A DNA stretch of 64,000 bases, taken from assembly GCA_001051155.2 (NCBI GenBank), contig JYIP02000008.1, positions 62,001-126,000 of the forward strand, read 5' to 3'. Shown here piece after piece: positions 10,189-20,501 of this stretch. The stretch comes from Chrysoporthe austroafricana (Eukaryota; Ascomycota; Sordariomycetes; Diaporthales; Cryphonectriaceae). The translations under genes were made by a program, and so were the position numbers. Within the stretch, counting starts at the first letter, position 1. Every line of letters begins with the position of its first letter. Below the pieces are notes generated by a model. It was not told the origin of the DNA, did no database searches, and worked only from the letters and a program-made list of their open reading frames with translations.

Positions 10189-11233
10189 ATGGCCGCCCCC
10201 AAGCAAGGCACTGTCGTCGTTACAGGAGGCACTGGCAAAGTGGGCACGTGCCTCGCCCATCTCCTCGCCGCCAGCTCCGTGCCCCATGTCGTCGCGAGCC
10301 GGTCGGGCTCGCCAGAGACACCAAACAGCGTGAGGTTCGACTGGCTGGACCGGACGACGTGGGACAGCCCGTTCACAAGCACAGACGCAGGCACGCCGCC
10401 AGTGACGTCGGTGTTCCTGATCGCGCCACCGGTGTCCGATGCCAGTCCCATCATGAACGACTTCATCGACCGGGCGCGCAGCAAGCACGGCGTCAAGAGA
10501 TTCGTGCTGCTGGGCTCAACGGCGGTGGAGGCAGGCGGTCCGCTATTCGGCGGCACGATGGCGTACCTCGCCGAGCTAGGCGGGAAGGGAGAGATCGAGT
10601 TCGGGATTATGAGGCCCTCTTGGTTTCAGGGTAGGTGGTGTTTCCTTGGGAATCTCTCCACACCAGCTAGAACTGACAGCATGCCCGCCGAAGACAACTG
10701 GGCCGAGCAAGACAACCTCCGCAAGACAGTCAAGGAAGAAGGGAAAGCCTACTCCGCCTCCGGCAGCGGCAAGATTCCCTGGGTATCGAAGCAGGACATC
10801 GTCGGGTGCGCGTTCCATGCGCTGACGGCTGAGACGTGTGTAAACGGAGATCTGATCATTTTGGGGCCGGAGTTGCTATCGTATGCGGATGTAAGTCTTC
10901 AAACAGGGTCTCTAATAATTGCCCTTTCATGAAGCGCGTGCCACAATCATCGAAAAAAGGCTCTTCTGATTAATAGTCTAGTGCGCAAACATTCTCACGG
11001 AAGTTACGGGCAAGAAGATTGTCCATGTCAACCTCTCGTCCGAGGAGCTGGCCGCGCGACACGTGGAGAATCTCGGCATGCCCGAGGAGTACGCAAAGGG
11101 CTTGGCCATGATGGATATCGCCATCAAGCATGGCTCGGAGGAGAAACTAAATGACGTCGTGCTGAGTGTGACGGGGAAGAAGCCGAAGACGTTTAGGGAG
11201 TTTGCGGAGGAGAACAAAGCTGTCTGGTTATGA
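10189..11233 (+). CDS. NmrA-like NAD(P)-binding reductase
   Basis: Three exons (10189-10630, 10694-10890, 10982-11233) encode 296 residues. The N-terminus carries the dinucleotide-binding motif TGGTGKVG at residues 12-19 in a Rossmann beta-alpha-beta. The middle has the family signatures RFVLLGSTAV and MRPSWFQDNW, the latter recreated only by removing intron 1 (63 nt, GTAGGT donor). The third exon gives the conserved ANILTEVTGKKIVHVNLS block after intron 2 (91 nt, GTAAGT). This is the NmrA/festuclavine-dehydrogenase-like atypical short-chain dehydrogenase family; the substrate cannot be read from sequence. A start at the ATG in CGCCATGGCC is well placed. No neighbouring biosynthetic genes are seen, so it stands alone. 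Confidence 0.85.
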
Positions 11234-11933
11234 TATGGCAGAGAGGAAGAGGGAAGATTTCGGACGATGAGAATCTTTTGGCATGTAGCAAGTTTTAAAG
11301 GGGTGAAGGAGAGAACACGGTCTTTGAGCTCAACATAGAAGTCGTAAGTATCTATGCTTGCAAGAAAGTGGGGCCAATAGTAAAAAAGTGGTTTCACTAT
11401 TTATCTAAATAAAGAGTGAAACTAGGAGATGTTTTCTAATCGCACCTACTTTAATGTCTCTGCATCTCGGCGAATATTGAATATTATTGCCTGATAATTC
11501 AGAAGTATATATTTTGTATGTATAGACGGATATCTTCTTTTCTTGGGTTGCGGGGACCGAGCATACTCTCTATGGACTCTACTGAATTCTTTTTCCCATT
11601 TGATGAATCTCTGAGCCTGAGTTTTTACACTGCTAAAATGAGAGATCTTCGGACGCAAAAGAATGACCAGGAATAAATATCATAAGCATGTTTTCCAGTG
11701 GAAAGAGACGGACCATTTTCTAGTCCCACTTTGGTATATAGTCATAATCATACAATAATCCTGTTTAATCTGTGTAGCGGCAGCTTTTAGCACACCGTGA
11801 GAGATTGCCGTAATTACCGGATTCAGTCCAGACGCGATATGTGTGGGCGTTTTAAAATATACACTATCGGAAAGTGCTGAAATTACAAACAACGATAAAC
11901 GTAAGACATAACGCCTTTTGTGTGCGGTCTTGT
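11234..11933. other. no gene recognised
   Basis: An AT-richer intergenic stretch with only short unrecognised frames. The first part is the 3' flank of the reductase gene. Confidence 0.5.
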
Positions 11934-12383
11934 CTATTTCGCAAGGCGATGTTGTGCCACAGGCGAAATCTGGATAATAGCTGGTGACTCCTGGGCAAAA
12001 GCTAAATCGTATATGTCGAGCCACTTAGTGCGAACCACTGAGGAACACCAAATGAAACGCCCATCGTTGCTGCAGTAGGCCCAAAGCAGGCAATATTGAT
12101 CGTCGTGTCCCCTGAGGAAATACATTGTGTTAATGGATGTGACATCCCGAAGCGTTCGTCCGAGTGAATACTTATTATCTAAGCAAAACACCTCGACATC
12201 CGCTGCGGTCTTACAATCCGCGGACGGAGCTGGACAACTACACGTCTTGACTGACAGGCACCTCAATTCCTGACCCGGCAGTAAGCAGCACACCTGGCAA
12301 AAGTGGACATGACCTCGTGCAGGCTTGCATGGACCCTGGCGTATCAGACGGAATGGACTCAGGGGCTCGGTGGCGCCAGTCAA
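11934..12383 (-). CDS. possible 3' exon of a small Cys-rich protein
   Basis: The frame has no ATG near its start, so if real it is an exon. It is Cys-rich (FCQVCCLL, LRCLSVKTCSCPAPSADC, QYCLLWAYC, IWC) and has a protein-like composition in its second half. No signal-peptide exon could be assigned upstream, though 12384-12740 has open minus-strand frames. A small secreted protein is possible, and a chance frame is equally possible. Confidence 0.25.
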   Translation of the reverse strand: MTGATEPLSPFRLIRQGPCKPARGHVHFCQVCCLLPGQELRCLSVKTCSCPAPSADCKTAADVEVFCLDNKYSLGRTLRDVTSINTMYFLRGHDDQYCLLWAYCSNDGRFIWCSSVVRTKWLDIYDLAFAQESPAIIQISPVAQHRLAK

Positions 12384-13100
12384 AGTTAGCCATGTGCTAG
12401 TCAGCCCACCTCACCGACAGACAGGCTCTAGGTGTGGCTCTTGAACAGAGGCCATCTGCGGTAGACCCTGGACCCCAGGGTATTGGTGGGCTCATACATC
12501 TGCATCTGGAAGATGCCAGCCCCGGGAGGCTTGGGTGCGGGGTGACCGGGGCCTCCGTCCATCCCTCCTGGAAGCATGAGAATATGCGGAGACGAGCCGC
12601 ATTCCGGCGGAGAAACGCAGAGCGATGCGGTGGGTGTACCAACGCACCCGAGTCTTCCAGTCCCAGGACGGGTCTCGTGGGAGAGTGTTGCTGATGGTTG
12701 AGAGTGGCGAAAGCATCGACGAAGCGCGCCTGCGCCAAGCTTCAGTCGTCCCGTCAGTAGCCGGGTTCCGCTACAACGTCAATCTCAGGTGATCGCGTTG
12801 TTGAGAGGATGCCCTGTCGGCACGTCCACGGGTCAATGCTATTTCTGTGATTCTTGGCCGTCCACCTCTTGTGGTGCCTTCATCCAGACTGGCGTTGATA
12901 GGTGCTAGACATACTCACCAAGGAGCGGAGTCGGGCCAGAACATCGGCTCCGGTCTGCCATCGGATGCCTTCTGACTTGTTGAATTTTCTGCATTCGAAG
13001 GTCAGCAGTTATGTATGTTTCTCTGTCGCTCGAAGCAGATTTTCTTCGTGATTATGATGCTCATCACCATACCACAGCAAGTACCCGGCCATCTTCTATA
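12384..13100. other. no supported gene; upstream of the MFS exporter
   Basis: Short frames on both strands show no motif. An ATG at 13011 is in frame with the MFS start at 13101 and would add 30 residues without any recognised signal. Confidence 0.45.
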
Positions 13101-15106
13101 ATGTCGCTTCCACCACGAAGCGCAGCGGCCGAACCAGGGCTCGACCCGGGCATCGGAGCCGGCACCGGATCCTCGACAGCCCCGGAAGCGGAGGGAGGCA
13201 ACGGCTCAACCGCCGGTCTGCACAAGACGCCCACGGTCCACAGCTCAGCCCGGGTCGAGGTGGTCGACGACAGGCTCGTGTTCAGGCCGACATGGCGCTT
13301 CAGGCTCGGCTTCCTCGCGCTCTGCATCCTCTGCCTGGCCAACGCCTTCGACGCCACCACCCTCCCCGTGGCGCTGCCGACCGTCAGTGCGGACCTGGGC
13401 GGCACGGCGCTGCAGGCGTTCTGGTCGGGCACGAGCTTCCTCCTCGCCTCGACGTCGCTGCAGCCGCCGGTGGCCGCGCTCAGCAACATCTTTGGCCGGA
13501 AATACGTAGGTCTCCTTCCACCTCCCATCCTGCACTTCTCGCACGCGAGGTAAAAGCTGGGTGTGTGGTCCGGGCGCTGATTTGCTGCTCTGAAGCTCGT
13601 CAACCTCTGTTCCGCGCTCTTCTTCGCCGGCTGCCTCATCAGCGCCCTGGCGGGAAACTTCACCGTCCTCCTCGTCGGCCGGACCATCCAGGGCATCGGC
13701 GGCGGCGGCATCGCTGCTCTTACCGACATGGTCGTCGCGGACCTGGTGCCGCTGCAGTTTCGAGGAGAGTACATGGCGCTGGTCTCTGTGGCGTGGGCCG
13801 TCGGAACCGTGTTTGGCCCGCTGATAGGGGCTGGCTTCACGCAGAACGTGACATGGCGGTGGATCTTTGTAGGCCTATATCCATCCCCTTGACCTAATAA
13901 TCCCTTTTCCGAGGCCTGGCTTCTGCTAATGTATTCCAAATAGTATGTCAACCTGCCCATAATAGCTGCCGGTCTGGTCCTCGTGCACTTCTTCCTCAAC
14001 CAGAGCGCGATCCCCGGCGGGGTGCCGCAGAAGCTGATGCGGTTCGACTGGGTTGGCAGCCTGTGGTTCGTGGCTAGCTCGACCGTGTTCCTCTTCGGGC
14101 TCACTGCCGGAGGCACAATGTATGCCTGGAAGTCGGCGGCCGTTCTGGTGCCGCTGGTCTTGGGCCCCGTCTCGCTAGGTGGTTTTGCCTGGTACGAGAT
14201 GCGCTTTGCCGAGGAGCCCATCGTCAAGAGGGGAATCTTCAACAACTGGGACGTGATAGCCTCATATATCCTGACACTAGTCAATGGGATGATAGTCTGG
14301 TCTCTCATATACTTCCTCGGTGCGGAACCCATCCCCGCGTCCTCCTCAGGAGGCGGCCTACGCTGGCAGGCTCTAACCCTTCCTCCACAGTGCTCTACTA
14401 CCAGGGCGTCAAGCTCTACACGCCCCTCATCTCCGGCGTGGCAATCCTCCCCGAGACGCTCTGCGTCTCGCCCTCCGCGGTCGCCGTCGGCTACCTGGCC
14501 GCGCGGACGGGCCACTACCGCTGGTCGCTCTGGGGCGGCTGGGCGCTGACGACGCTCGGCGCGGGGCTCTTCCGGCTCCTGGAGCCAGACACGGCGGTGG
14601 CGCGGTGGGTGTTCCTCAACATCCCCGTCAGCCTCGGCACTGGCATGCTGTTCCCGGCGACGGCGCTGTCCGTCCAGGCGGCGTGCGCGCCCGCGCTCAA
14701 CGCCGACGCCTCGGCCTTCTTCACGTTCACGCGCGGCCTCGGGCAGGCGGTTGGTTTGGCGGTTGGTGGTGTCGTCTTCGAGAACGTGTTCCGCGCGCGG
14801 CTGCGCGCGCTCCCGGCCTGGCGCAGCCGCGCCGACAGCTACAGCCGGGACGCGACGGCCGTGGTGGACGTCATCCGGGCGATGGCGCCCGGGCCCGAGC
14901 GGCTGGAGCTGGTCACGGCGTACAACGACAGCCTGCGCGCTATCTGGATCACCATCATGGCGTTCTCGGGCTTCTGCCTGCTTCTGAGCATGACTATCAG
15001 GGGGTACAGCCTCAAGCAGGAGCACGTCACGAAGCAGGGCTACGAGCCGAGGCAGCATGGGGAGAAGGGGGCGGGAGATGTGGAGCGGCGAGGTATGCGA
15101 GGATAG
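13101..15106 (+). CDS. MFS drug/metabolite exporter, DHA2-type
   Basis: Four exons (13101-13505, 13596-13868, 13944-14319, 14391-15106) encode 589 residues. After a polar N-terminus of about 65 residues come the hydrophobic helices. Landmarks include the motif-A-like loop NIFGRKY at the exon 1/2 junction, and GRTIQGIGGGGIAAL and WRWIFYVNLP, which are hallmarks of 14-TM H+-coupled exporters. A further helix follows, then the VLYYQGV block after intron 3. All junctions keep phase; the third donor, GTGCGG, is weak, but the restored protein fits the family. The likely role is proton-driven efflux at the plasma membrane; the substrate is unknown. A long antisense frame across this gene is a GC-codon shadow. 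Confidence 0.9.
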
Positions 15107-16532
15107 GTTCGACGGAGACCAGGCCGAGCCTGCTTTGATCCAAGACCGATAGACCTGGACACTTAATATGACACCGGCCCTGTCTTTTCTGGGCATACAA
15201 TATATGATCGCCGGCTAGCAAGCAGCTGATCCCGTGCCTCAGCGGCCTCAAATAGAGTACCTCAACTCTATCTGATGCATAAGAATCGACCCGAGCGCAC
15301 TGACGTAGAACGACGGTGAAGATGCTCGGTGCTCGTATGCATTAGCAGCCTGACCATCCCATCACCTCCGCCTCTTCCTACTGGATCCTGCCTCCCACCC
15401 GCAATCAATATCCCGGCACACGCCGCATCACCACCCGCGTCCAGAGGGTCCAGAAACGGACCCCCTGCCGCCCTCCACGGTCAGCCCAAACGTAACGAAA
15501 TGCCAAACTTCCCGTACTAGGCATGTAAAAAACCCCCGCCGCTGCCGGACGGAAATGAGACACGAGACGCACGGCAGGGGAGGGGGTCGGAAGCCCAGGT
15601 TACACGGCAGCTTACGGTGGCGCCGGCGGAGGCTCCCTCGGGCGCGAGTTAGGAGGCCCGCGATTGTCTCGGCGGCGCCTCTTGTCCTGCCACTGCTGTT
15701 GTCAAAATAAGAAAACAAGATGGTGGGTGGGGTGTTGTGCAGATGATGATGTGCATATGGAGGCCTCGTGCTGACGCGCGTGTAGCTTCTTTTTCCCTCA
15801 CTCCCTCCTACTGGCCCTGTGTATGGGTGGCGCGGCACGAGTTGGGTGGTATTCCCTAGTGGGTGAGTATGGTCCCCGTTCCGCCTCGTGCTGCTGAATT
15901 TTCCGACTGGCCCTCGTGATCAACGGGCGAGGAGTAAGTGACGCCCCCTCCGCGAAGGGGGTCCCCGAGGTCAGCTCCTGGTTTATTGGTTCCACGACCG
16001 CGCATGGTGTTTTCCTGCCGAGTTCCCCTTTGAGAAGTCCCGGGGCCGGGTTAGTGAAATGACTTGGAACCCGTTGCTGTCGACAAAGCAAGCCCCGAGA
16101 GAAGAGAGCTAAGTATGATCCCGAGGTCGTGGTCTGTGGCGCCGGACTGGTCTCGGGATGTGATGTGTAAGACCAGGTCCTAGACATCTTTCTTCGTTGT
16201 CGCAGCCTGCCACCCGTGATAGTGTCACTTGGGTAAGACTTCCGGGGTTGTGACCATACCTCACGAATTATGGATCTCCGATGGGAGAACAACAATAGAG
16301 CTGCCCCGGAATGTCCATTTGGCGTGGGTTGCATGGCAAGGCAAGGCGCGGAGAGCCCAGGGAGGCCCGGAATGGATGTATCTCGGCAAATTTGGCCAGC
16401 GTAGCAGTATTATTAAGGTCTGAAGCAGAGGTGCCGTCGTGATTATACTTGCTCCATGACGGGGACGATAACGACGATAATCGTCGCGCGCGGAGAAAGA
16501 GAAAAAGAAAAAAAAATGATATGTCCACGCCG
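15107..16532. other. convergent 3' region without a supported gene
   Basis: The region lies between the 3' ends of the MFS gene (plus) and the Pro/Ser-rich gene (minus). Open minus-strand frames here are basic and low-complexity, with no motif. An A/G-rich tract (about 16495-16516) lies just before the stop of the next gene. Confidence 0.5.
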
Positions 16533-17468
16533 TCACCGAATTCCAAAGGCTAGGCCGACTGCGAACCCAGCAACAGCCAGAACCACAATCAGGATCAGGA
16601 TCGCCCTCCTCCACCGCCTCCACCAGGCCCTCCTCCTCGCCCGCCTCCTCCTCGCCGCCGCCCCGGCGCCGAGCCCCTTCTCGACCTCGCCCCAGCCCGC
16701 GGTCCCTTCCTTCTCCCCCTCTAGCCCCGCCGCGCTGCTGCTGCTGCCCTCGCCCGCGTCCGACGACGCCGTTCCGGCCCCGCTCCCGCTGCCGCTGGCC
16801 CCCTCCGGGCCCGAGCAGCACGTCGGCACCGTCGAGGGCCCGGAGCACGCCGAGCCGGCGCACGACGACGACCGCGCGCTCCGGGTGCTGGCGCGGCTCG
16901 TGGGCCGCGGCGGTGGCGGCGTCGGGCTCGGCGCCAGCCCGACCCGGTCGTACGCCGTAATGTAGTCCTCGCCGTACTGGTAGAAGCCCGACGCGGGGCG
17001 CGGGCGCGGGGCCCCGCGCCCGCCCGACGCGCGCGCCACGTCCGTGAAGATGCTGTCCGCGTCCTCGCGGATCGGCGGCAGCCAGGTGACGGCGCCCTGC
17101 AGCGACGTGTGGCGGGCGTGCGATGACGACGACGCCGCCGCCGCGGTGGAAGGCCGGCCGGGGGCGGCGGCGGTGGTCGCGACCAGGGGGCTGCTGGTGA
17201 GTATGGGCGAGAGGGGCGGCGCCGCGGGGGGGTACGTGGATGAGAGCGGTGACACCTGGGGGGAGAGGGGCTGGAGGGCCGCGGTGGGCGAGGCTGGTGA
17301 CGTGGACGAAGGGCGGCCTGTCGACCAGCGTGTTGGCGAGAGCGGCCTCGTTACTGCTGGAGGCGGTGGTGACGGGGTCCGTGTTGAGGACGGCGTCTCT
17401 GTGTGTAGCTTCCCGCCCTCGGGCATCTCTCGCCGATCGTCCACCTGCATGTCGTTTTGCGTGACCAT
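16533..17468 (-). CDS. Pro/Ser-rich protein with one C-terminal membrane segment
   Basis: A single exon of 311 residues. The N-terminal 150 residues are Pro/Ser/Thr-rich and look disordered. A short conserved-looking patch follows (ADSIFTDVARASGG, then SGFYQYGEDYITAYDR). After Gly/Ser-rich sequence comes a strongly basic stretch (RRRRARRRAWWRRWRR) directly before a hydrophobic helix (ILILIVVLAVAGFAVGLAFG) at the extreme C-terminus. This layout suggests a tail-anchored or single-pass membrane protein with a cytosolic disordered domain. The family is not recognised. The ATG has in-frame sequence upstream but no better start. Confidence 0.6.
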   Translation of the reverse strand: MVTQNDMQVDDRREMPEGGKLHTETPSSTRTPSPPPPAVTRPLSPTRWSTGRPSSTSPASPTAALQPLSPQVSPLSSTYPPAAPPLSPILTSSPLVATTAAAPGRPSTAAAASSSSHARHTSLQGAVTWLPPIREDADSIFTDVARASGGRGAPRPRPASGFYQYGEDYITAYDRVGLAPSPTPPPPRPTSRASTRSARSSSCAGSACSGPSTVPTCCSGPEGASGSGSGAGTASSDAGEGSSSSAAGLEGEKEGTAGWGEVEKGLGAGAAARRRRARRRAWWRRWRRAILILIVVLAVAGFAVGLAFGIR

Positions 17469-20400
17469 GACTGCCGTGGGAGCGTGGAGGGCTGGTCAAC
17501 GAGTGCACACGATGAGTCGTCGAGGTCCCCAGAACCCGACGCCGAGGGCCCCCCTCAGGCAAGACGTTCCCAAGATCAGGCCTCGACAGACCAGCACCGA
17601 CGTATGACAGACTAGACCCCAAGGCCTCCCGGATGCGGACTCGGGCTCCCCGGCGTCGAGGTTCTGGAGCGCAGCTAGCTGCTCTCGAGGAAGCCCGACG
17701 GCCTGCGGTCCCAGAGCCCCAGCGCCGTCCTGGCTAGGGGGGCGCGGTCGAACAAAGGAGAGGTGTCTCGGCGTCAACGGTCCGCGCAGTAGGCTGCACG
17801 ACGGCTCGTGGCCGTTTCGTCTTCAGCACAAAGGCCGTGCTGCCGTGCACACCACTCCGACGCTGGATATTGCCGAGGGGGGCAGGCGGTGTCTCACAGA
17901 TAGTGGAGGAGATGCATCAATGCGAGGCAGAAGCAAGAAAGAGATACAAGAGGAAGCTGGGTGACCACGCCATGCTGTCGTCACTCGCCCTCTCGGACAT
18001 CTACGGGCGGCGGGAGACGTAGCCGCGTTATGTATGTATGTATGTATGTATGTATGTATGTATGTATGTATGTATGTATGTGACGTACATACATACATAC
18101 ATACCTCGACTGTACCTCCCGAGCTGTTCGGCGACGGGCCTTGTGACGGACAGGCCGGCAGGGCACGGTCTCCCCAGATTACGTTAGAACGATGATCACC
18201 TCATGGTCTAGGGGAATGGGCCCAGCCTCTCGGGAGGAGATCAATGGGCGCACACCGTGGGGACCTGTATGAGTGGCTGAGGGGGACGGGAATGAGAAGG
18301 AGGAAAGAGACGGAGAGGGTGAGAAAGAGAGAGAGCAGGCAGGCAGACGACAAGCGATAGTCCGAGCGCGTGCAGCAGGTAGCTTCACGGACTGGTCCGT
18401 CGGTTGACTCAACGGACGGCATGAACTCCGGGCGACAGACAGCTGGAGCACCGAGATACCGGGCCTAGTCGCGACTAGGGCGCAGAACACAGCGTCTGCT
18501 GCAAGACGCAGAGAGAAGGCTCGCCTCGAGAGGGTCCCCCACTCGGTGATCCTCACGATACGAAGCTGACGTGTTCTGCGTCGCCCCCTCGCGGCGAGAG
18601 GGCGGCAGGAGGAGGAGGACGTGTGAGAAGTATAGTGCGTCGCTGGGGATCGGGCGCGGGAAGAAGCAAGCAAGGGATCAAACCAAGAAACGTGCCCGCG
18701 TCGTGACGATCACCGTTTGCGTGCATACCTTCTCTTCCCCCTTCTCTTCCTCTCCGTCTCTCCCTCTCCCTCTGTCCTCTGTCGCACCCGCATAAGCCCT
18801 CACCGCCGGGCCCAAACGACAAGCGCCTCCTCTCCCGACCTCATCACAGTCAGTAGTAACTTCCCGCGTCTTGGCCATTTCCGGCCACGGGCTGAAGGGC
18901 CCCACAGGGTGAGGTTCGCGGGGCTAAGTAGCCACCGAGCTGACCCAAACGCGGCAGTGGCTTGCCGCGCGCCCGGCACTCGCAGCAAGCCCGTCGCGAC
19001 TATCGAAATTCCTCCTTGCGCCCCGGGGGGGATGCGCCTGCACCTCGGCGTGTAGCAGGTCCATCCGGGGCGTTGTCTTGGGGCCAACGCCCTTCTAGAA
19101 GATCCCAATACAAAGTTTGACGGGGAGAGTACCATAGTACCCCTCCCCCTTCCCCCTCCTGGTCGTCAGCAGGCACGTGTGGATCCCGGCTGGTTTTGTT
19201 TTTGATTTCCCCCTTTAGGACGTCGTACGGGCTCCAGCGCATGCGGTCTCAGAACGCACGCGTGTCAGATCAGCGAGGTTCGAATAGCGTGCGTGCTGGG
19301 GGGGCCTTGCTGCTGCCCCGGCCGGTCGGCGAAGCAAGGGGACAGATGAGGTTGGCCCGAGTGCGAAAACAAGAATTTCTTTCCTTGGCCCCCTCCTCTC
19401 ACGATGCACAGGGCGGCACAGGAAGAGGGGACCGACCGGTCAGGCCCGGCCGCCCGTCCAACCAGCTGGAAGCGGGGGACCTCTTCTGCATTTCGTTCAG
19501 CTCCGCCTTGCAGGAGGGAGGCGTCGTGTGTGTGTGCGCTGGCGCTGGCGCTGGCAGGAAGACCTTCAGCTGGCTGGGGTTTCCGGGCGTGCTATTCTAA
19601 CGGGTCCCACCCTCCGCCACGTCGAGAATGCTGGTGTGGGATGCTGGGCTTGTGTGAGCCACACACCCACCACCCTCTACCTCCGTGGAACTGTGGCTGG
19701 AGCGGTCAGTGCGAACGAACCTTCACGGGTCCTGGAGTCCGAATCTCATGTCCATTTAGACAAAATGCGCTATCTCGTCCACCAACGTAACCTGATCCAG
19801 ATATGCAGAATATGCCCCGGGCATGATGTACATAACATCATATACGTATTCATAAACCATTCCATCACCTATTACGGATGTTATGCTCCTCCTCTCCATC
19901 CATCTCACCTAAGAATAATGAAGGTGAAGAATCACGTCCGCCCCCCCCCTCCTCCGCACCTCGCCATCAATTTTCATAAAACTTTTCTTTTTCTTTTTTT
20001 CTTCCGTTGCCAATCCATGCATGCAATGACGAGAGACAAAAAGGGAGGGAAAAAAGTAGAGAGGTGGAAGCCACCGTGTTGCCTAGGTGGATGCTAGAAA
20101 TGCTGATGGCAAAAAGAAGAGAGAGCAGGAGAACCTGCATTCCGGTATCATCCCCCCCCGCGCTCACTGCCGATTACCCAGACGCATGCGTACATCGATA
20201 GTCCCCTAGCTCTAGATGCTTTCGTGCGGAGGACAAAGGATGGGGAGAAACTAAAGGAGAGAAAAGAAACGAGATCGGCGGATCGATCCAGGTGCGGGCC
20301 GCCCTATTGTCTATCCACTTTCCGTCTTCCCGTAGTCTGCGCCTCAGCCGTGTCACAGAAGGAGGCCGACTATCCAATTAACCATAGCACGCAATCGGCC

Positions 20401-20501
20401 CGACCGTCCACAGGGCATATATCCCGTAGCGATCGATAACTTCCTGGAGGCGCTTCTTTACCAAGGCACAGACGGGATCGATTATCCTCCCTGCCGCTCC
20501 T
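17469..20501. other. 3-kb intergenic region with microsatellite and pyrimidine tracts
   Basis: This covers the promoter of the minus-strand gene at 16533-17468 and the 3' flank of the next minus-strand gene. It holds the TATG repeat listed separately, GA-rich tracts at about 18295-18345, CT-rich tracts at about 18728-18785, and a C-run near 19942. The frames present are low-complexity and none has a recognisable motif. Confidence 0.5.
18029..18104. repeat. (TATG)n microsatellite followed by an inverted (CATA)n arm
   Basis: About thirteen TATG units are followed by a short GTGACG centre and about five CATA units in the opposite sense. The last 20 bases on each side can pair, so the tract could form a hairpin or cruciform. 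Confidence 0.9.

Noticed and set aside
13064..15196. 710-codon open frame antisense to the MFS exporter
   Set aside because: It mirrors GC-rich third positions of the spliced MFS gene, crosses all its introns, is Arg/Ala/His-rich and has no motif.
16261..17622. 453-codon minus-strand frame over the Pro/Ser-rich gene
   Set aside because: Low-complexity Arg/Pro/Gly shadow; the 311-codon frame has the better start and the clear membrane segment.
18179..18260. tRNA-like ATGGTCTAGGGG segment
   Set aside because: No acceptor stem, anticodon arm or GGTTCGA-type B box could be paired with it.
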